Origin: Phocoena phocoena
Lineage: Eukaryota; Chordata; Mammalia; Artiodactyla; Phocoenidae
DNA: 64,000 nt
Direction: 5' to 3'
Assembly (NCBI RefSeq): GCF_963924675.1
Contig: NC_089232.1
Coordinates: 33,864,842-33,928,841 of the forward strand
Of the stretch, positions 54,363-64,000 are shown one piece after another. The position numbers and the translations under genes are program-made. The notes under the pieces are model-generated. The model was not told the DNA's origin. It saw nothing but the letters and a program-made list of their open reading frames with translations, and searched no databases. Positions within the stretch are counted from its first letter, which is position 1, and every line of letters starts with the position of its first letter.

Positions 54363-55470
54363 CTTTTTTTGCCCTAAATACATTTTTTGTATATTACATA
54401 ACCAAAACTATCAATATCTTTTATGGTTTTAGATTGTGGGTCATAGATAGAAATGCCTCCCATAATTTAAGATTATAAAGAAATTTCCTTATGTTTCTTC
54501 CTAGAACTTTTATGGATTCATTATTATCATTTAAATAAACCTTCAATCAATTTTGAATTCATCATGATGTAAAGTGTGAGGTATAGGTCCAAGTTACTTT
54601 TCTCATTGGACTCTTCGATTGCTCTAACATCATTTATTGTACCGTCTTTCTTTTCCTCACTATTTAAGATGCCATCTTGAATCATATATTAAATTCTATA
54701 CACGTTTGGAATTTTTACTGAACTTTCTATTTGGCTCATGGTTTTGTCTCTCTAATCATATCCCACCATCACACTATTTTGGTTTTTGAGTCTGTTTACT
54801 TTTTTGAATCTGTTTTAACATTTATTGATAGGACTAGTCTGCCCTCATGTCTCTTCTTTTTCACAGTTTTCATTGTTATTCTTGTTCCTTTTTTGACATG
54901 AACTTTAGAGTCAGCTTGTTAGGTAAAAGAAAACTTTCTTTCTTTGTTACTGGGATCAAATTAAATTTAGAAATTAACTTAGAGAAAATTTATATCTTTA
55001 TGATGTCGAATCTTTCTACTCAAGAATATGCTGTGCCTTTTTGTTTGTTCAAGTCTTCTACTTCAGCTGTTAGTAAGACTTAAAACGTGTCTTCAAGGGG
55101 ACTTCCCTGGTGGCGCCGTGGTTGAGAGACTGCCTGCCGATGCAGGGGACACGGGTTCATGCCCCGATCCGAGAAGCTTCCACATGCCGCGGAGCCGCTA
55201 GGCCCGTGAGCCATGGCCACTGAGCCTGCGTGTCCGGAGCCCGTGCTCCTCAACGGGAGAGGCCACAACAGTGAGAGGCCCGCATACCGCAAAAAAAAAA
55301 AAAAAAAATGTGTCTTCACATAGGGCTGTCTCTTGTTATGTTTATTCCTTGGTATTTTACCATATTCATTACTCTTATAAATGGGACATTTTCTTTCATT
55401 ATATCTTCTAACAGGTTTCTGTTTGAAATCAGTCTAATTCATGAGAACGGCAATAAGTGTATATTCTCAA
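54363..55470 (-). mobile_element. Ancient L1 LINE (antisense), right segment, interrupted by a SINE
   Basis: After the younger L1 ends, the older copy resumes: 'ctatcaatatcttttatggttttagattgtgggtcatagatagaaatgcctcccataatttaagattataaagaaatttcc', 'gtgaggtataggtccaagttac', 'ctgccctcatgtctcttctttttcacagttttc', 'gaactttagagtcagcttgttaggtaaa', 'tttatatctttatgatgtcgaatctttctactcaagaatatg' and, beyond the SINE at 55096, 'gttatgtttattccttggtattttacc'. This is the reversed ORF2 order directly following the segment ending at 52445. Confidence 0.8.
55096..55309 (+). mobile_element. CHR-type cetacean SINE inside the ancient L1, with target-site duplication
   Basis: ACTTCCCTGGTGGCGCCGTG, 'gttgagagactgcctgccgatgcaggggacacgggttcatgccccg' (A and B boxes), 'cacatgccgcggagccgctaggcccgtgagccatggcc', 'acaacagtgagaggcccgcataccgc' and an A18 tail at 55291-55308. 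GTGTCTTCA at 55087-55095 and 55310-55318 is the target-site duplication. Same subfamily as the copies at 16.0 and 27.1 kb. Confidence 0.93.
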
Positions 55471-56244
55471 GAGAGGATTGAATAACTTCTAACTCTTCCA
55501 GCTTTGCCCACAAAGCCTCATCTTAAATTATAGTTTTTTAATACTGGTATAAAATTTATCCTCTATTATAATTATAATTTAGGCTCTGGATTTGAAATCA
55601 GAAAGGTTTAAAAATTATAAATGGATGACATTGAAACAATAATGTTCTATACTATTTCAATATTATTTAACTTTAGCATTAATGTTTATATCTAATTTAT
55701 GTACATATGAATATACGTATGTGTATACATACATACATGTATGCTTCTACACATACAAAAACCGACACATATATTTCTAGAATGAAAATATCTTCAAATT
55801 AATGTTCCTTTAGTTTTTGCTGACAGATATATAATATCACTTCAAAATTATATTTGTGGATCAGGGACTGCTTTGGAAGTAACTTTGAAGACTGAAACAT
55901 GAGGACTTTCCTCGGCTGTATATTTCGTCACCAATTGTCTTTTATTTCTGCATCAGCTAATGGTATAAACTAGATACTTCCTGACTTTCAAAGAAATGGC
56001 TGATTTGTGTCTTTCAGCCCTGCAGTCTTCATGACAAATTTGGTTTATTCTTTCTCTGAGTAATGTCAGATTCACTTTGTATTCTTCCCAAAGAAAAGAG
56101 AAGACTTTTCTAAACAATGTGGAAATAGGCAAAGTAGTTGTTAGCACTTATACTTCAGAAGAGATTTGCCTGCCACTTCTGGCTTTATATCACACACAAA
56201 ATTTGGAACTTAGGAGCTGAGCATGGCTATCCAACAAAGATGGC
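55471..56244. other. No gene or clear repeat recognised
   Basis: AT-rich. Positions 55700-55790 are a loose ATAC/ATGT-rich stretch (GTATACATACATACATGTAT). Confidence 0.5.
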
Positions 56245-56288
56245 TTTATTTAATTTATTTATTTACTTACTTGTTCGTTTATTTATTG
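56245..56288 (+). repeat. Degenerate (TTTA)n repeat
   Basis: Interrupted TTTA units, for example TTATTTAATTTATTTATTTA, without an obvious parent element on either side. Confidence 0.7.
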
Positions 56289-56329
56289 GTATTCACCGAA
56301 CCAGCTCAAAGGCTGTAGAATATAACTTT

Positions 56330-56333
<4 letters not shown>

Positions 56334-56381
<48 letters not shown>
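56334..56381 (+). repeat. (TA)n microsatellite, 24 units
   Basis: An uninterrupted 48-bp TA run, self-complementary and able to extrude as a cruciform. The Ile-Tyr repeat in the plus-strand frame at 56138-56428 is its translation, not a protein feature. Confidence 0.95.
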
Positions 56382-56383
<2 letters not shown>

Positions 56384-57294
56384 CTGGAAGATAAAAGAAG
56401 CTTAAAAATTGAACAGAACCATGTGTAACACAAATAAGAAGGCAACAAATGTTTGGCAGAAAAGTGAGTAAATGAATTAAGGATTCAGTAAAATGATGCA
56501 CTTTCAAAACCCATTTTCAATATTTTAATTTGGCTTTCTCACCAAAAGGAGGTACTTTTATCTACTTCTGCTAATAAAATCTGGGAGGACAAGAGCTTTG
56601 CCAGTAATGCCTTTAGGGTTTCTGCGTATTACCCTCTCCCCACTTCTGCTTGTCAGCTGTGATGGATAATACTCCCATTTGGTCATGCTCTCTTTGATGT
56701 GATGTATTCTAAAATAACCAAGGAGAAGTTCTCAGATTCCAGAGGTGGAAGAGACAACCCAATGCAGGAGCATTTGGAATGGTGGATTGGATCAGGGTGG
56801 TGATAGTCAAAGAACAGTTGTCAGACTTTCACTGACTGCAGGAATATGGCCTGGCCCTAGATTACCAAGTACATAGTAAACTTTAAGCCCACAATCCATA
56901 AAGCCATATGAGGAGAATATAGGCCAGAACTTTTAGTCAAGAGGAATATCATAAATACCCACTTCACATTTAATCTCTGAGAAAGAGTCAAAGGATGAGG
57001 ACAGTCATGGAATTTGATCCTCAAAAGTTCAGATCTAATTGGGAAAACTGTGACTAACAGATAGGAATCAACAAGAGAGCTACAGAAAAAGTATATAAAA
57101 TTCAAAAGATGGCATTCTACCAACCCATAGTTATTCAGAGAAAGAAAGGATCTTACTTAGACATTGAAAAGTAGATACTACAGGCACTGATTTTCATGGC
57201 ACAGTTACAACTGAATGGCTGAGAGCCTTGAGATTCATGGTTTCTGTCTGTCTTCTGAAAACAGTCAGTATCCCTCCTTGAGGTCAGGTTATTA
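56382..57294. other. No gene or clear repeat recognised
   Basis: About 0.9 kb. An 88-codon minus-strand frame at 56857-57123 has no recognised motif. Confidence 0.5.
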
Positions 57295-57530
57295 ACCAAC
57301 ATCTGTGGAGCACTTACTGTCCACTTGGCACTGAACCAAATATGTACCATACATCATCTCATTTAACCTCAAACCACAACATGAAATACTTCCTCTAATT
57401 ATCCCTGTTTTATAAATGAAGAAACAGAGGCAAAGAAAGACAGAACCTTGGACACCAGTAAATGGTTGATCTGGGATTTGAACCTCAACCCTCTGCTCTA
57501 GAAACCAAACTCTTTAGTTACTATGCTTTT
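57295..57530 (-). mobile_element. MIR SINE, near full length (antisense)
   Basis: 'catctgtggagcacttactgtccacttggcactgaaccaaatatg', 'acatcatctcatttaacctcaaaccacaac', 'ttatccctgttttataaatgaagaaacagaggcaaagaaag', 'tctgggatttgaacctcaaccctctgctctagaaacc' match the reversed MIR from tail to head. Confidence 0.8.
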
Positions 57531-58729
57531 ATAACTTTTTTTCTGGAATGAAGTTGAGGACTTTTAAGCAAGATGAACAAAGAGGCAGATAAGAGAACAT
57601 TTCCTTGAGTGCAACTCGTTTTCTTCTTTTTTCTCACCCCCAGCAGAAACTCTAACATCTTCCCCACCTCCTGTCCCTTTCAGAGAGTCTTAACACAAAA
57701 TGCAATGAAACTATTTCATTCCAACCTGTAGACCCTATAGGTTAATTTTCTTGCAGGCTTGCTCTAAGCATGCACACAATGGTGGGCTACGAGGGGAGGG
57801 ATCAGCTTCCCTGGGGCAGTTAGAAGGATGCTGCATGCCAGGGCCTGGAGGTCAACAGAAAGGCTGCCCCTGAAAAGCAGAGATGACTGATGGCCTGAAT
57901 GCACAAGGGGCCCTGGAATGCTCTTTTATCTAAGGTCACTGTTCTCCCCCAGCCCCCAGCTCTCCATTCCTCCCATACCATGTTTCCCATCCTTCATGCC
58001 TACAGATTTACTCTTCTTCCTGGCTTTGATTAGCTTGCCCCACCACCAACCTTCACCCTGCTTCCCTGTTCTCCCCAAGAGCCCAGACTGCTCCAGACAT
58101 GAGGGAAGCACTCCATCATCATGATGGGAAGTGTCAGGTGCACAAGACAGATGCAAATTTCATGGCACCACTGCCTCATTCAGCCATGTTTTATGAGATT
58201 GAGAAAACTTGGAACCATATGCTGTGGGGCCATTTGGTTGGCAGGGAACAGAAGAGACTTTATCCAACACTGTCTGTTGGCAGCCCTAGTGCTAGATTTA
58301 TACAGAGAAGTGGAGATGGCTCCAGCTATGGAGCCTGCTGTTTAGCCAGCTGGGGGCCTCTCAAGTGGTGCAAGAGTGATGGCATAGATCCTGGGACAGA
58401 GCCTTCCACCTAAGCGCTCCCAATGGCATCTTCAGGATCCTACCTCACGCTGGAGACACAAGTCCCAATGAGACTGGCCTCTTGTACAGAGGCAGAGAAT
58501 TCCTAACATTTTTAGCCACTCATCTCCATGGCCCACTATGCTTAATAAAACCTGGCATCCACAGCAGAGCTGGAGCTGGATGAGAAACAAGTCTGTTTTA
58601 TATGTTTTCATTTGAGTCTGTGGCTTTCTATTTTAGAGGATGTTGTTCCATCTGCCTCCAAATCTATTATCCTGAGGGGGTGTCCACCTGGGAGGGAAAG
58701 TTTGACACAGGCTGAGACATAATGGCAAA
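57531..58729. other. No gene confirmed; GC-richer stretch with an LTR-like end
   Basis: Positions 57780-58560 are GC-richer than the surroundings and open in several frames (104 codons plus strand at 58099-58413; 74 codons plus at 58121-58345; 76 codons minus at 57926-58156). None has a recognisable motif, and two plus-strand frames overlap each other, which argues against a gene. The sequence ACTATGCTTAATAAAACCTGGCATCC at 58537-58562 (AATAAA centred at 58545) would suit an old LTR, but I cannot assign one. Confidence 0.4.
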
Positions 58730-58995
58730 AAAACCAAGTTCGGGAGCCAGACTGCCTGACTGAATTTGAATCCAGCCTTCTTCCCTTACCAGCTCTGGAG
58801 GACCGAGGGCAATTTTTAAAAATCCTCTTTGCATCTCAGTTCTCTCTCTTTGTCAAGGAAGCATAATAACAGCACTCACTTCATAATGGAGTTGGGCAGA
58901 TTGAGTAAGTTAATAAAATACAAAAATGTAAAGCACTTAGAACAGGGCCTGGCCAATGGTAACTCCTCAATGCAATTCGGCTACTATTATTTTCG
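58730..58995 (+). mobile_element. MIR SINE, near full length
   Basis: 'gggagccagactgcctgactgaatttgaatccagccttcttcccttaccagctctggagg', 'aaatcctctttgcatctcagttctctctctttgtcaagg', 'taataacagcactcacttcata' and 'aatgtaaagcacttagaacagggcctggccaatggtaactcctcaatgcaa' give all MIR blocks in order. The 96-codon frame at 58829-59119 begins in it and is not a gene. Confidence 0.75.
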
Positions 58996-59230
58996 CAAAT
59001 GCACTTTCCCACTTCCTGTACGGTTTGTTTTCCAGCCTGTAGATGTCAACCTGAAGACCTGTGATCACGACGAAAAAGTTCAAAAGGTATCCCGAGCACC
59101 TGCTGAAGGTTTGAGATGACTACAAGACAGCACACTGAGGAACTCAGCTCTAGATGCTAAGGTCTTTGATGGCAGGGCTGAAGAGGGGGAAAGAAACGTG
59201 AGTAGCTCTGTAATCTTTTAGGAGGAATTG

Positions 59231-59272
59231 CACAGATAGAGCTATCACAGATAGAGCTTCACAGACAGAGCT
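59231..59272 (+). repeat. Three-unit tandem repeat, about 14-15 bp
   Basis: CACAGATAGAGCTAT, CACAGATAGAGCTT and CACAGACAGAGCT follow one another. A tiny local duplication of no evident function. Confidence 0.8.
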
Positions 59273-59394
59273 GACCTATCATCGAAGGTTAAGGAAGTAA
59301 TAATCTTTTCTGATCCTCAGGTATTCAACAGTAGCTGAGACCCAGACCAAGTCTTTGAAAGTGGAGTGAAATTCTCTGTGGAGAAAACTCTAGA

Positions 59395-59530
59395 TCTTAG
59401 GGACCTTGGCAATTACTTGCCAGTGAGAAAACTTAGGTCCAAAACGACTGCGTTCCATAGTGTCCCAGACAGACAAAAGAATAGTCAAGATTAGAACCCA
59501 AACTCCAGACTCCTAATTCAGTGCTCCTGT
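59395..59530 (-). mobile_element. MIR-type SINE fragment (antisense)
   Basis: 'ggcaattacttgccagtgagaaaacttaggtcc', 'agattagaacccaaactccagactcctaattcagtgctcc' resembles the reversed head of MIR. Confidence 0.5.
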
Positions 59531-60032
59531 GATCCAGTGGCTCGCAAGGTAGTCCTTGTGGAACCTTCTACCACCTTCCAGTGGGCTGGCTTCTCTGTGA
59601 ATTGATGTTCTTTCCCTCATCGAAATCCCCTGTATATGCCTTCAGGGCACTCTTCTCTCAGTACTGTCTGGACAGTACTGGGTCAGTTATTAGGGTATAA
59701 ATTTAGGAAGCCTATTAAAGTCTGTATGTGAGACACTAAGCTAGATGCTGCCGAAGAGTATTGACCATAATCCCTGCTCTCAGACACCTTATAAACTAGT
59801 TGGCCAGACGCCATGGAAGGGCCAAGAGAACGAGGTAGGGTGGGAAAGGGCAGTATTGGAGGCCTTATCACAAGTGGGGGTCGGGAGGCTGTGTGAGCAG
59901 ATTGGACCTGTGTTTAGCTTTCTAGGTATTTCAACATAGCCTATGGAACTACTGCTTTAATAGCTTGTATGCATTTACTTAATATGAACTCTCATGATTT
60001 TTCACTCTACGTATTTTGAAAAGAATCATCAG
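59531..60032. other. No gene recognised; possible L2 scrap
   Basis: Positions about 59700-59810 (GTATGTGAGACACTAAGCTA-GATGCTG, 'ccataatccctgctctcagacaccttataaac') resemble an inverted L2 end. The frames at 59745-59939 (plus) and 59683-59871 (minus) overlap in antisense. Confidence 0.45.
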
Positions 60033-60044
60033 AAAGGCTCTTAT

Positions 60045-60254
60045 TAGCATATGCAAACTATTATATATAGGATGGACAAACAACAGGCTCCTACTGTACA
60101 GCAGAAGGAGCTATATTCAATACCCTGTGATAAACAGTAATAGAAAAGAATATGAAAAAGAATGTATACATATATGTATAGCTGAATCACTTTGCTGTAT
60201 AGTGGAAATTAGCCCAACATTGTGAATCAACTATACTTCAATAAAATTTTTTTA
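60045..60254 (+). mobile_element. L1 LINE 3' end (5'-truncated), 12-bp target-site duplication
   Basis: 'atataggatggacaaacaacaggctcctactgtacagcagaaggagctatattcaataccctgtgataaac', ATGTATAGCTGAATCACTTT, 'gctgtatagtggaaattagcccaacattgtgaatcaactatacttcaataaaa', ending in an A/T tail. AAAGGCTCTTAT is repeated exactly at 60033-60044 and 60255-60266. Only about 210 bp of 3'UTR were copied. Confidence 0.92.
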
Positions 60255-60266
60255 AAAGGCTCTTAT

Positions 60267-61797
60267 ACTCCCTAGTACAAAGACTGTTTAAACTTCATGA
60301 CTTAAATATAATAATAATAACAATCATTGGTTGAACACTGACAATGTGTCAGACCCATTGGTAAGAATTGTGAGTTAACAGATGATTCATTATATTCCAA
60401 AAGTTCAGAGACAGCCCTGTCTTTCAGGAGTTTTCGAGTTCCACGCAGGGAGGTCTCTCATTTAGCCTTGCTGAACTTCCAGCTGAGGAGGGGGCTTGCC
60501 TCGGGAGTCCCAAGAGAGTGATACAAAGCACGATTCATAAGCTTGTCCTACAACTTCCTGAGGAAAGAGCCTTCCAAAACTCCACCAAATAAAATAGTTA
60601 AGGGGAAAATGAGAAAAAGGGTTTCTTATTTTGTTTTTTTTTTAAATCAATTATACTTTTAAATTATTTTCTTCACAAGGATTTATTAGAACAAGAAGAA
60701 AACCCCCTAAAGTTCTGAAGAAATATTAACATAACATGCCTGTAACTCATGCTGTGTTTAATGAGAGGTGCTGTTTTTCCTGCCATAGGGGCTGTAGCCC
60801 AATGACTGATGGCTCTGAAAAGGGTCACATACATATTCATCAAATTCGACATGCACATGTAAACTGGTTTTAATAGGCCATGACAGCAGAAGTTGTGTCG
60901 GGCAAATAGCTGCACATGTGCTTCTTCCCACAACTGGCATATTTAGCCATTAATGCTCTGGTATCCATGGATGAAATATTAGCTTGTTAACTTATGACCA
61001 TCACTTGCTGTTGATTCTCAGTGGCAACCAAGGGAAGGACTCCTCTCAGCTACTTTATTAGGGGTGAAGCTTGAACTTCAACATGCTCATTTTACCTTAA
61101 TGGTGCCATTAATACCATTCTGTTCCCTGATCCCAGAGTCCATAAAACGCATGCAAAATATCCTGACCGAAATCGATAATACACTCAGCCTAAAATGAAG
61201 ATGGGTCCTACTCTGTCACTATCACAGATGGTGTGGGGTTTAAAACTTTTTCTTAATCTGTTTTAATGCAAGATTCATTTTATTCAAGTACCAACCAGTT
61301 TGAAGGCTGCTGAGGCATGTATGATTGGTTAAGCAGATATTAGCGGCAAATACATACAAACCCTTCTAAGACTCTCTCCTTGGTTATCTGACAAATACAT
61401 TCTCAAGCTCACAGTGAATTAAATGATCACAAATCAACTGAAACCACAATTGAAAAAAGGCCATCCAGTAATAAAGTAAGATGTTTATGCCTTGTAGAGC
61501 CTACCACATAAGATTAGGACTCCAAAGCTCATTATTTTAAGACACTCAGGCCCTGAGTTGTGGTTGATAAATTGTCTTATTGTAACCATCTGGAGGCCTC
61601 TGGCTACCTCAGCCATCAACCTCTGGATACCTAGATTTTGTTAAACACAAGTATCTTTAATGACCTATGGACATTTGGCCTTGTCTGTCAGTCAAGTTTC
61701 TTCTTGGATTGAATTGGTATTTTGTTCTATTTTTGTAAGACAAACAAACAGCTGTGCGTTTGAATCACCTAAAGATTTGTTCTAACCAAAGTGATTT
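60267..61797. other. No gene or clear repeat recognised (1.5 kb)
   Basis: Positions 60285-60420 may be a MIR remnant (TTGAACACTGACAATGTGTCAGACCC). The stretch 60700-61050 is free of recognisable repeats and has a composition like conserved non-coding DNA, but this cannot be judged from one genome. The overlapping minus-strand frames at 60673-60940 have no motif. Confidence 0.45.
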
Positions 61798-61814
61798 GGG
61801 ACATGTTGTCTTTA

Positions 61815-62052
61815 TTTTTTACATCTTTATTGGAGTGTAATTGCTTTACAATGGTGTGTTTGTTTCTGCTTTATAACAAAGTGAATCAGTTATACATATA
61901 CATATGTTCCCATATCTCTTCCCTCTTGTGTCTCCCTCCCTCCCACCCTCTCTATCCCACCCCTCCAGGTGGTCACAAAGCACCGAGTTGATCTCCCTGT
62001 ACTATGAGCTGCTTCCCACTAGCTATCCACCTTACGTTTGGTAGTGTATATA
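61815..62052 (-). mobile_element. Young L1 LINE 3' end (antisense), perfect 17-bp target-site duplication
   Basis: TTTTTTACATCTTTATTGGA-GTGTAATTGCTTTACAATGG, 'tgtgtttgtttctgctttataacaaagtgaatcagttatacatatacatatgttccc', 'cccaccctctctatcccacccctccaggtggtcacaaagcaccgag' and 'agctatccaccttacgtttggtagtgtat' are the inverted 3'UTR of the same young subfamily as the copy at 33.5 kb. GGGACATGTTGTCTTTA is repeated without change at 61798-61814 and 62053-62069. Confidence 0.95.
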
Positions 62053-62069
62053 GGGACATGTTGTCTTTA

Positions 62070-64000
62070 AATGGCATGTTGAGGAGGAGTTTTGTAGCAA
62101 ATGTAATCTATCATTCATAACAGATCACATTTTATTATTGCTCTCTTCCCCCTCATCCCTCTTTTCCTGCCTCTTATCCAAATCAATGATTGATCTTTGG
62201 GAAACAATTTTCTGCCCTTTATTACCAAAAAGAGTCCCCAGATCTTTATAAACTTAAAATAGGATCAACTTTACCAAAAAAGTCACCATAATAGTAAAAT
62301 ACTTTATCCTTTAATAAAGTTACACTATATGGTAAGAAAATATCCAAGAGCAATTAGTTGAACAAATTCACTGGCTATTTGGTTCTACCCCTGTGCAGAA
62401 AGAAGTATTATGCACGATGCCTTTCTCTTAACCTCATAGTAATCAGTTATAAATAAAGAGTATGCTGGATTCAAACCTGAGTTTTGTACAGCCAACAATT
62501 TTCTCAGAAAAAAAAAAATCAGGTATTGTACTTTCCAAGGTAGACATGTCAAATCTATCCTTAGCTTTTTAAAAGAATGTATTTGTCTTCATTCTCAGAC
62601 TTGGTGTCTTGGGATGAGATCATTTAAGGGAAAATATGATTAACGTGGGCCAGCTCTTCATTGTAATATATTAGTGGGCTCAAAACAATTTATCCAAATG
62701 CTGCGTTGCAATACAATGATTTTAATGCCCTGTATCCCATATACTTGGGAGTTCCATGACTATGTTCTCAGACTATGTTCTGAGATAGTCTCAATTGAAA
62801 AGATTATCACCATACCTATAGGTGATGTGACGTGTGTTCACCATTTTTCCAGTTCTGGCTTAAGCCCACTAGACCACTGTTGCCAAAGAACACAAGGCAC
62901 AATCTGCTTGATTCTGCTTCCTTGGAAAAAAAACAAAAAAAGGACCTCCATTTCAAACTATTGTAATTACATTTCAGTGCAATTAAAAAACCCACCCCTA
63001 GAAAGCAATGCTGCTTCCGATGACCAGGGAGCTGAGGGAGGAAATGGACAGCCAGCTCTCCTTTGGCATCGCTGCCCATCACTACGAGTCTGGGATGACT
63101 GGTGTACTTGACTGATTCAAAAAAATGCCATCTGGTATAGATTTCCTTTCAACTCATTGGGAGGAATTCAGGCTCATGGGCAATAATTGAAAGCTGTTGT
63201 CTTTCGGGTGGTATTTTATTTAGCTCTTTTTTTCTAGTTGGCTTCTGGAAGCCAGGCTGTCTGAACTAACACACATCTACTTATTCTACCTGTATTCACA
63301 CTCCTGACAAATGCCCCTTCAGCTAAGACTGCACGCCCGTAAATAATGTGTGGTTTGCATTTATTCTGCTCTAAAGTGCTGTAAACATCAAGGCCTACTT
63401 ATCAGAGGAGTATGGCTGGTAACAGAGGGTCATTGAGAACTAGAGGCAAATGAACTGAGGTAAGCAGAACAAATGGCGTGGCTGGTCCTAACTGAACTCT
63501 GCGTCTGAACTGAGGCCATTCAAATGAGATCACATATGACTTTAATCCACTCTCTGCCCAGCTTTCTCGGGGAATAAATCTGTCTACGGTTTTTATTTAC
63601 ATATTATCATTTTACCGTATGTCACTGTCATCATAGTTTCAGACTTGAGTAAGTCCACATTTAAACAGCGATTTGTCTCCTTTTGATAGTAAATATCCTC
63701 CTAAGTGGTGCTTAGGATTAAAGGGAATTTGTCGAAAATAGGTAAAGGGGGCTATTTAGGATTAAATGAAATTATACACTCAGCCAAGACAGCCTTCCCT
63801 GGGAAGCTCAGTCCGGCAGGTGCCAGGCTGTCCCACAAGTTCCCCCTTTGAAAGTACAGTGATAATTCCCTGAAAGGAGCAAAAGAAAGGGAGGAGTGGA
63901 GAAACACATACAAATGTTCTCAGCTCTCCAGACTCCCCAGGAGGGGGGCAAATCCTGCCTGAAACAGCCCTCAAGACGCCACCACTTAAAGGTTAGCCAA
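62070..64000. other. No gene or clear repeat recognised
   Basis: About 1.9 kb to the end of the window. The longest frame is 145 codons on the plus strand at 62674-63111. It is rich in Cys, Ile and Ser with no recognisable domain, and an 88-codon minus-strand frame overlaps it. I do not regard it as a gene. An A8CA6 run lies at 62927-62941. Confidence 0.45.

Noticed and set aside
62674..63111. 145-codon plus-strand open frame as a possible gene
   Set aside because: No motif, overlapped by an 88-codon antisense frame, no promoter or splice context. A frame of this length is within what chance can give over 64 kb.

Overview
This window is nuclear DNA from a mammal, almost certainly a cetacean (whale or dolphin). 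The strongest clue is a set of tRNA-derived SINEs that open with GGGCTTCCCTGGTGGCGCAG and continue into a body ending GAGAGGCCCG-CCGCAAAA. This is the CHR-type SINE organisation of Cetacea. The ruminant Bov-tA version has a different 3' half, and I see no BovB sequence. The young LINE-1 copies, whose 3' ends run TGTAAAGCAATTATACCCCAATAAAG or ACTGAATCACTTTGCTGTATA, also fit a cetartiodactyl genome.

I find no host protein-coding gene, tRNA gene, rRNA gene, CpG island or CRISPR array in the 64 kb. The short open frames on both strands behave as chance frames or as parts of repeats. The only long one, 898 codons at 33386-36082, is LINE-1 ORF2. The window is therefore best read as gene desert or the inside of a very large intron. 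The sequence alone cannot say which.

Layout. 0-9 kb: mostly unrecognised sequence with ancient MIR and L2 pieces, a palindromic MITE-like element at 1.1 kb, and a MIR split by an L1 at 6.7-7.2 kb. 9.4-12.6 kb: a long L2 copy followed by a cluster of ancient L1 remains. 14.7-19.5 kb: an LTR-like repeat, a young CHR SINE, CA and TG microsatellites, and an L1 3' end. 20-28 kb: a CT tract, SINEs at 25.1 and 27.1 kb, and an LTR-like repeat. 29-32 kb: MIR and L2 pieces. 33.0-36.8 kb: a recent 3.0-kb L1 with an open ORF2 remnant inserted inside an older L1. 36.8-39 kb: MER5A-like and LTR-like repeats. 39-43 kb: largely free of recognisable repeats apart from a pair of MIRs. 43.5-51 kb: L1 ends, MIR and L2 pieces, hAT elements and an MLT1-type solo LTR. 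51.7-55.5 kb: a nested stack of antisense L1 fragments pierced by two SINEs. 55.5-64 kb: a 48-bp TA microsatellite and two recent short L1 insertions at 60.0 and 61.8 kb.

The genes do not work together here because there are none. The window's content is a record of transposition. Target-site duplications can be read for several insertions, and nesting gives a relative order: MIR, L2 and old L1 first, then middle-aged L1, then SINEs and young L1. Family names are from memory of consensus sequences, without a RepeatMasker run. Boundaries without a duplication are approximate.
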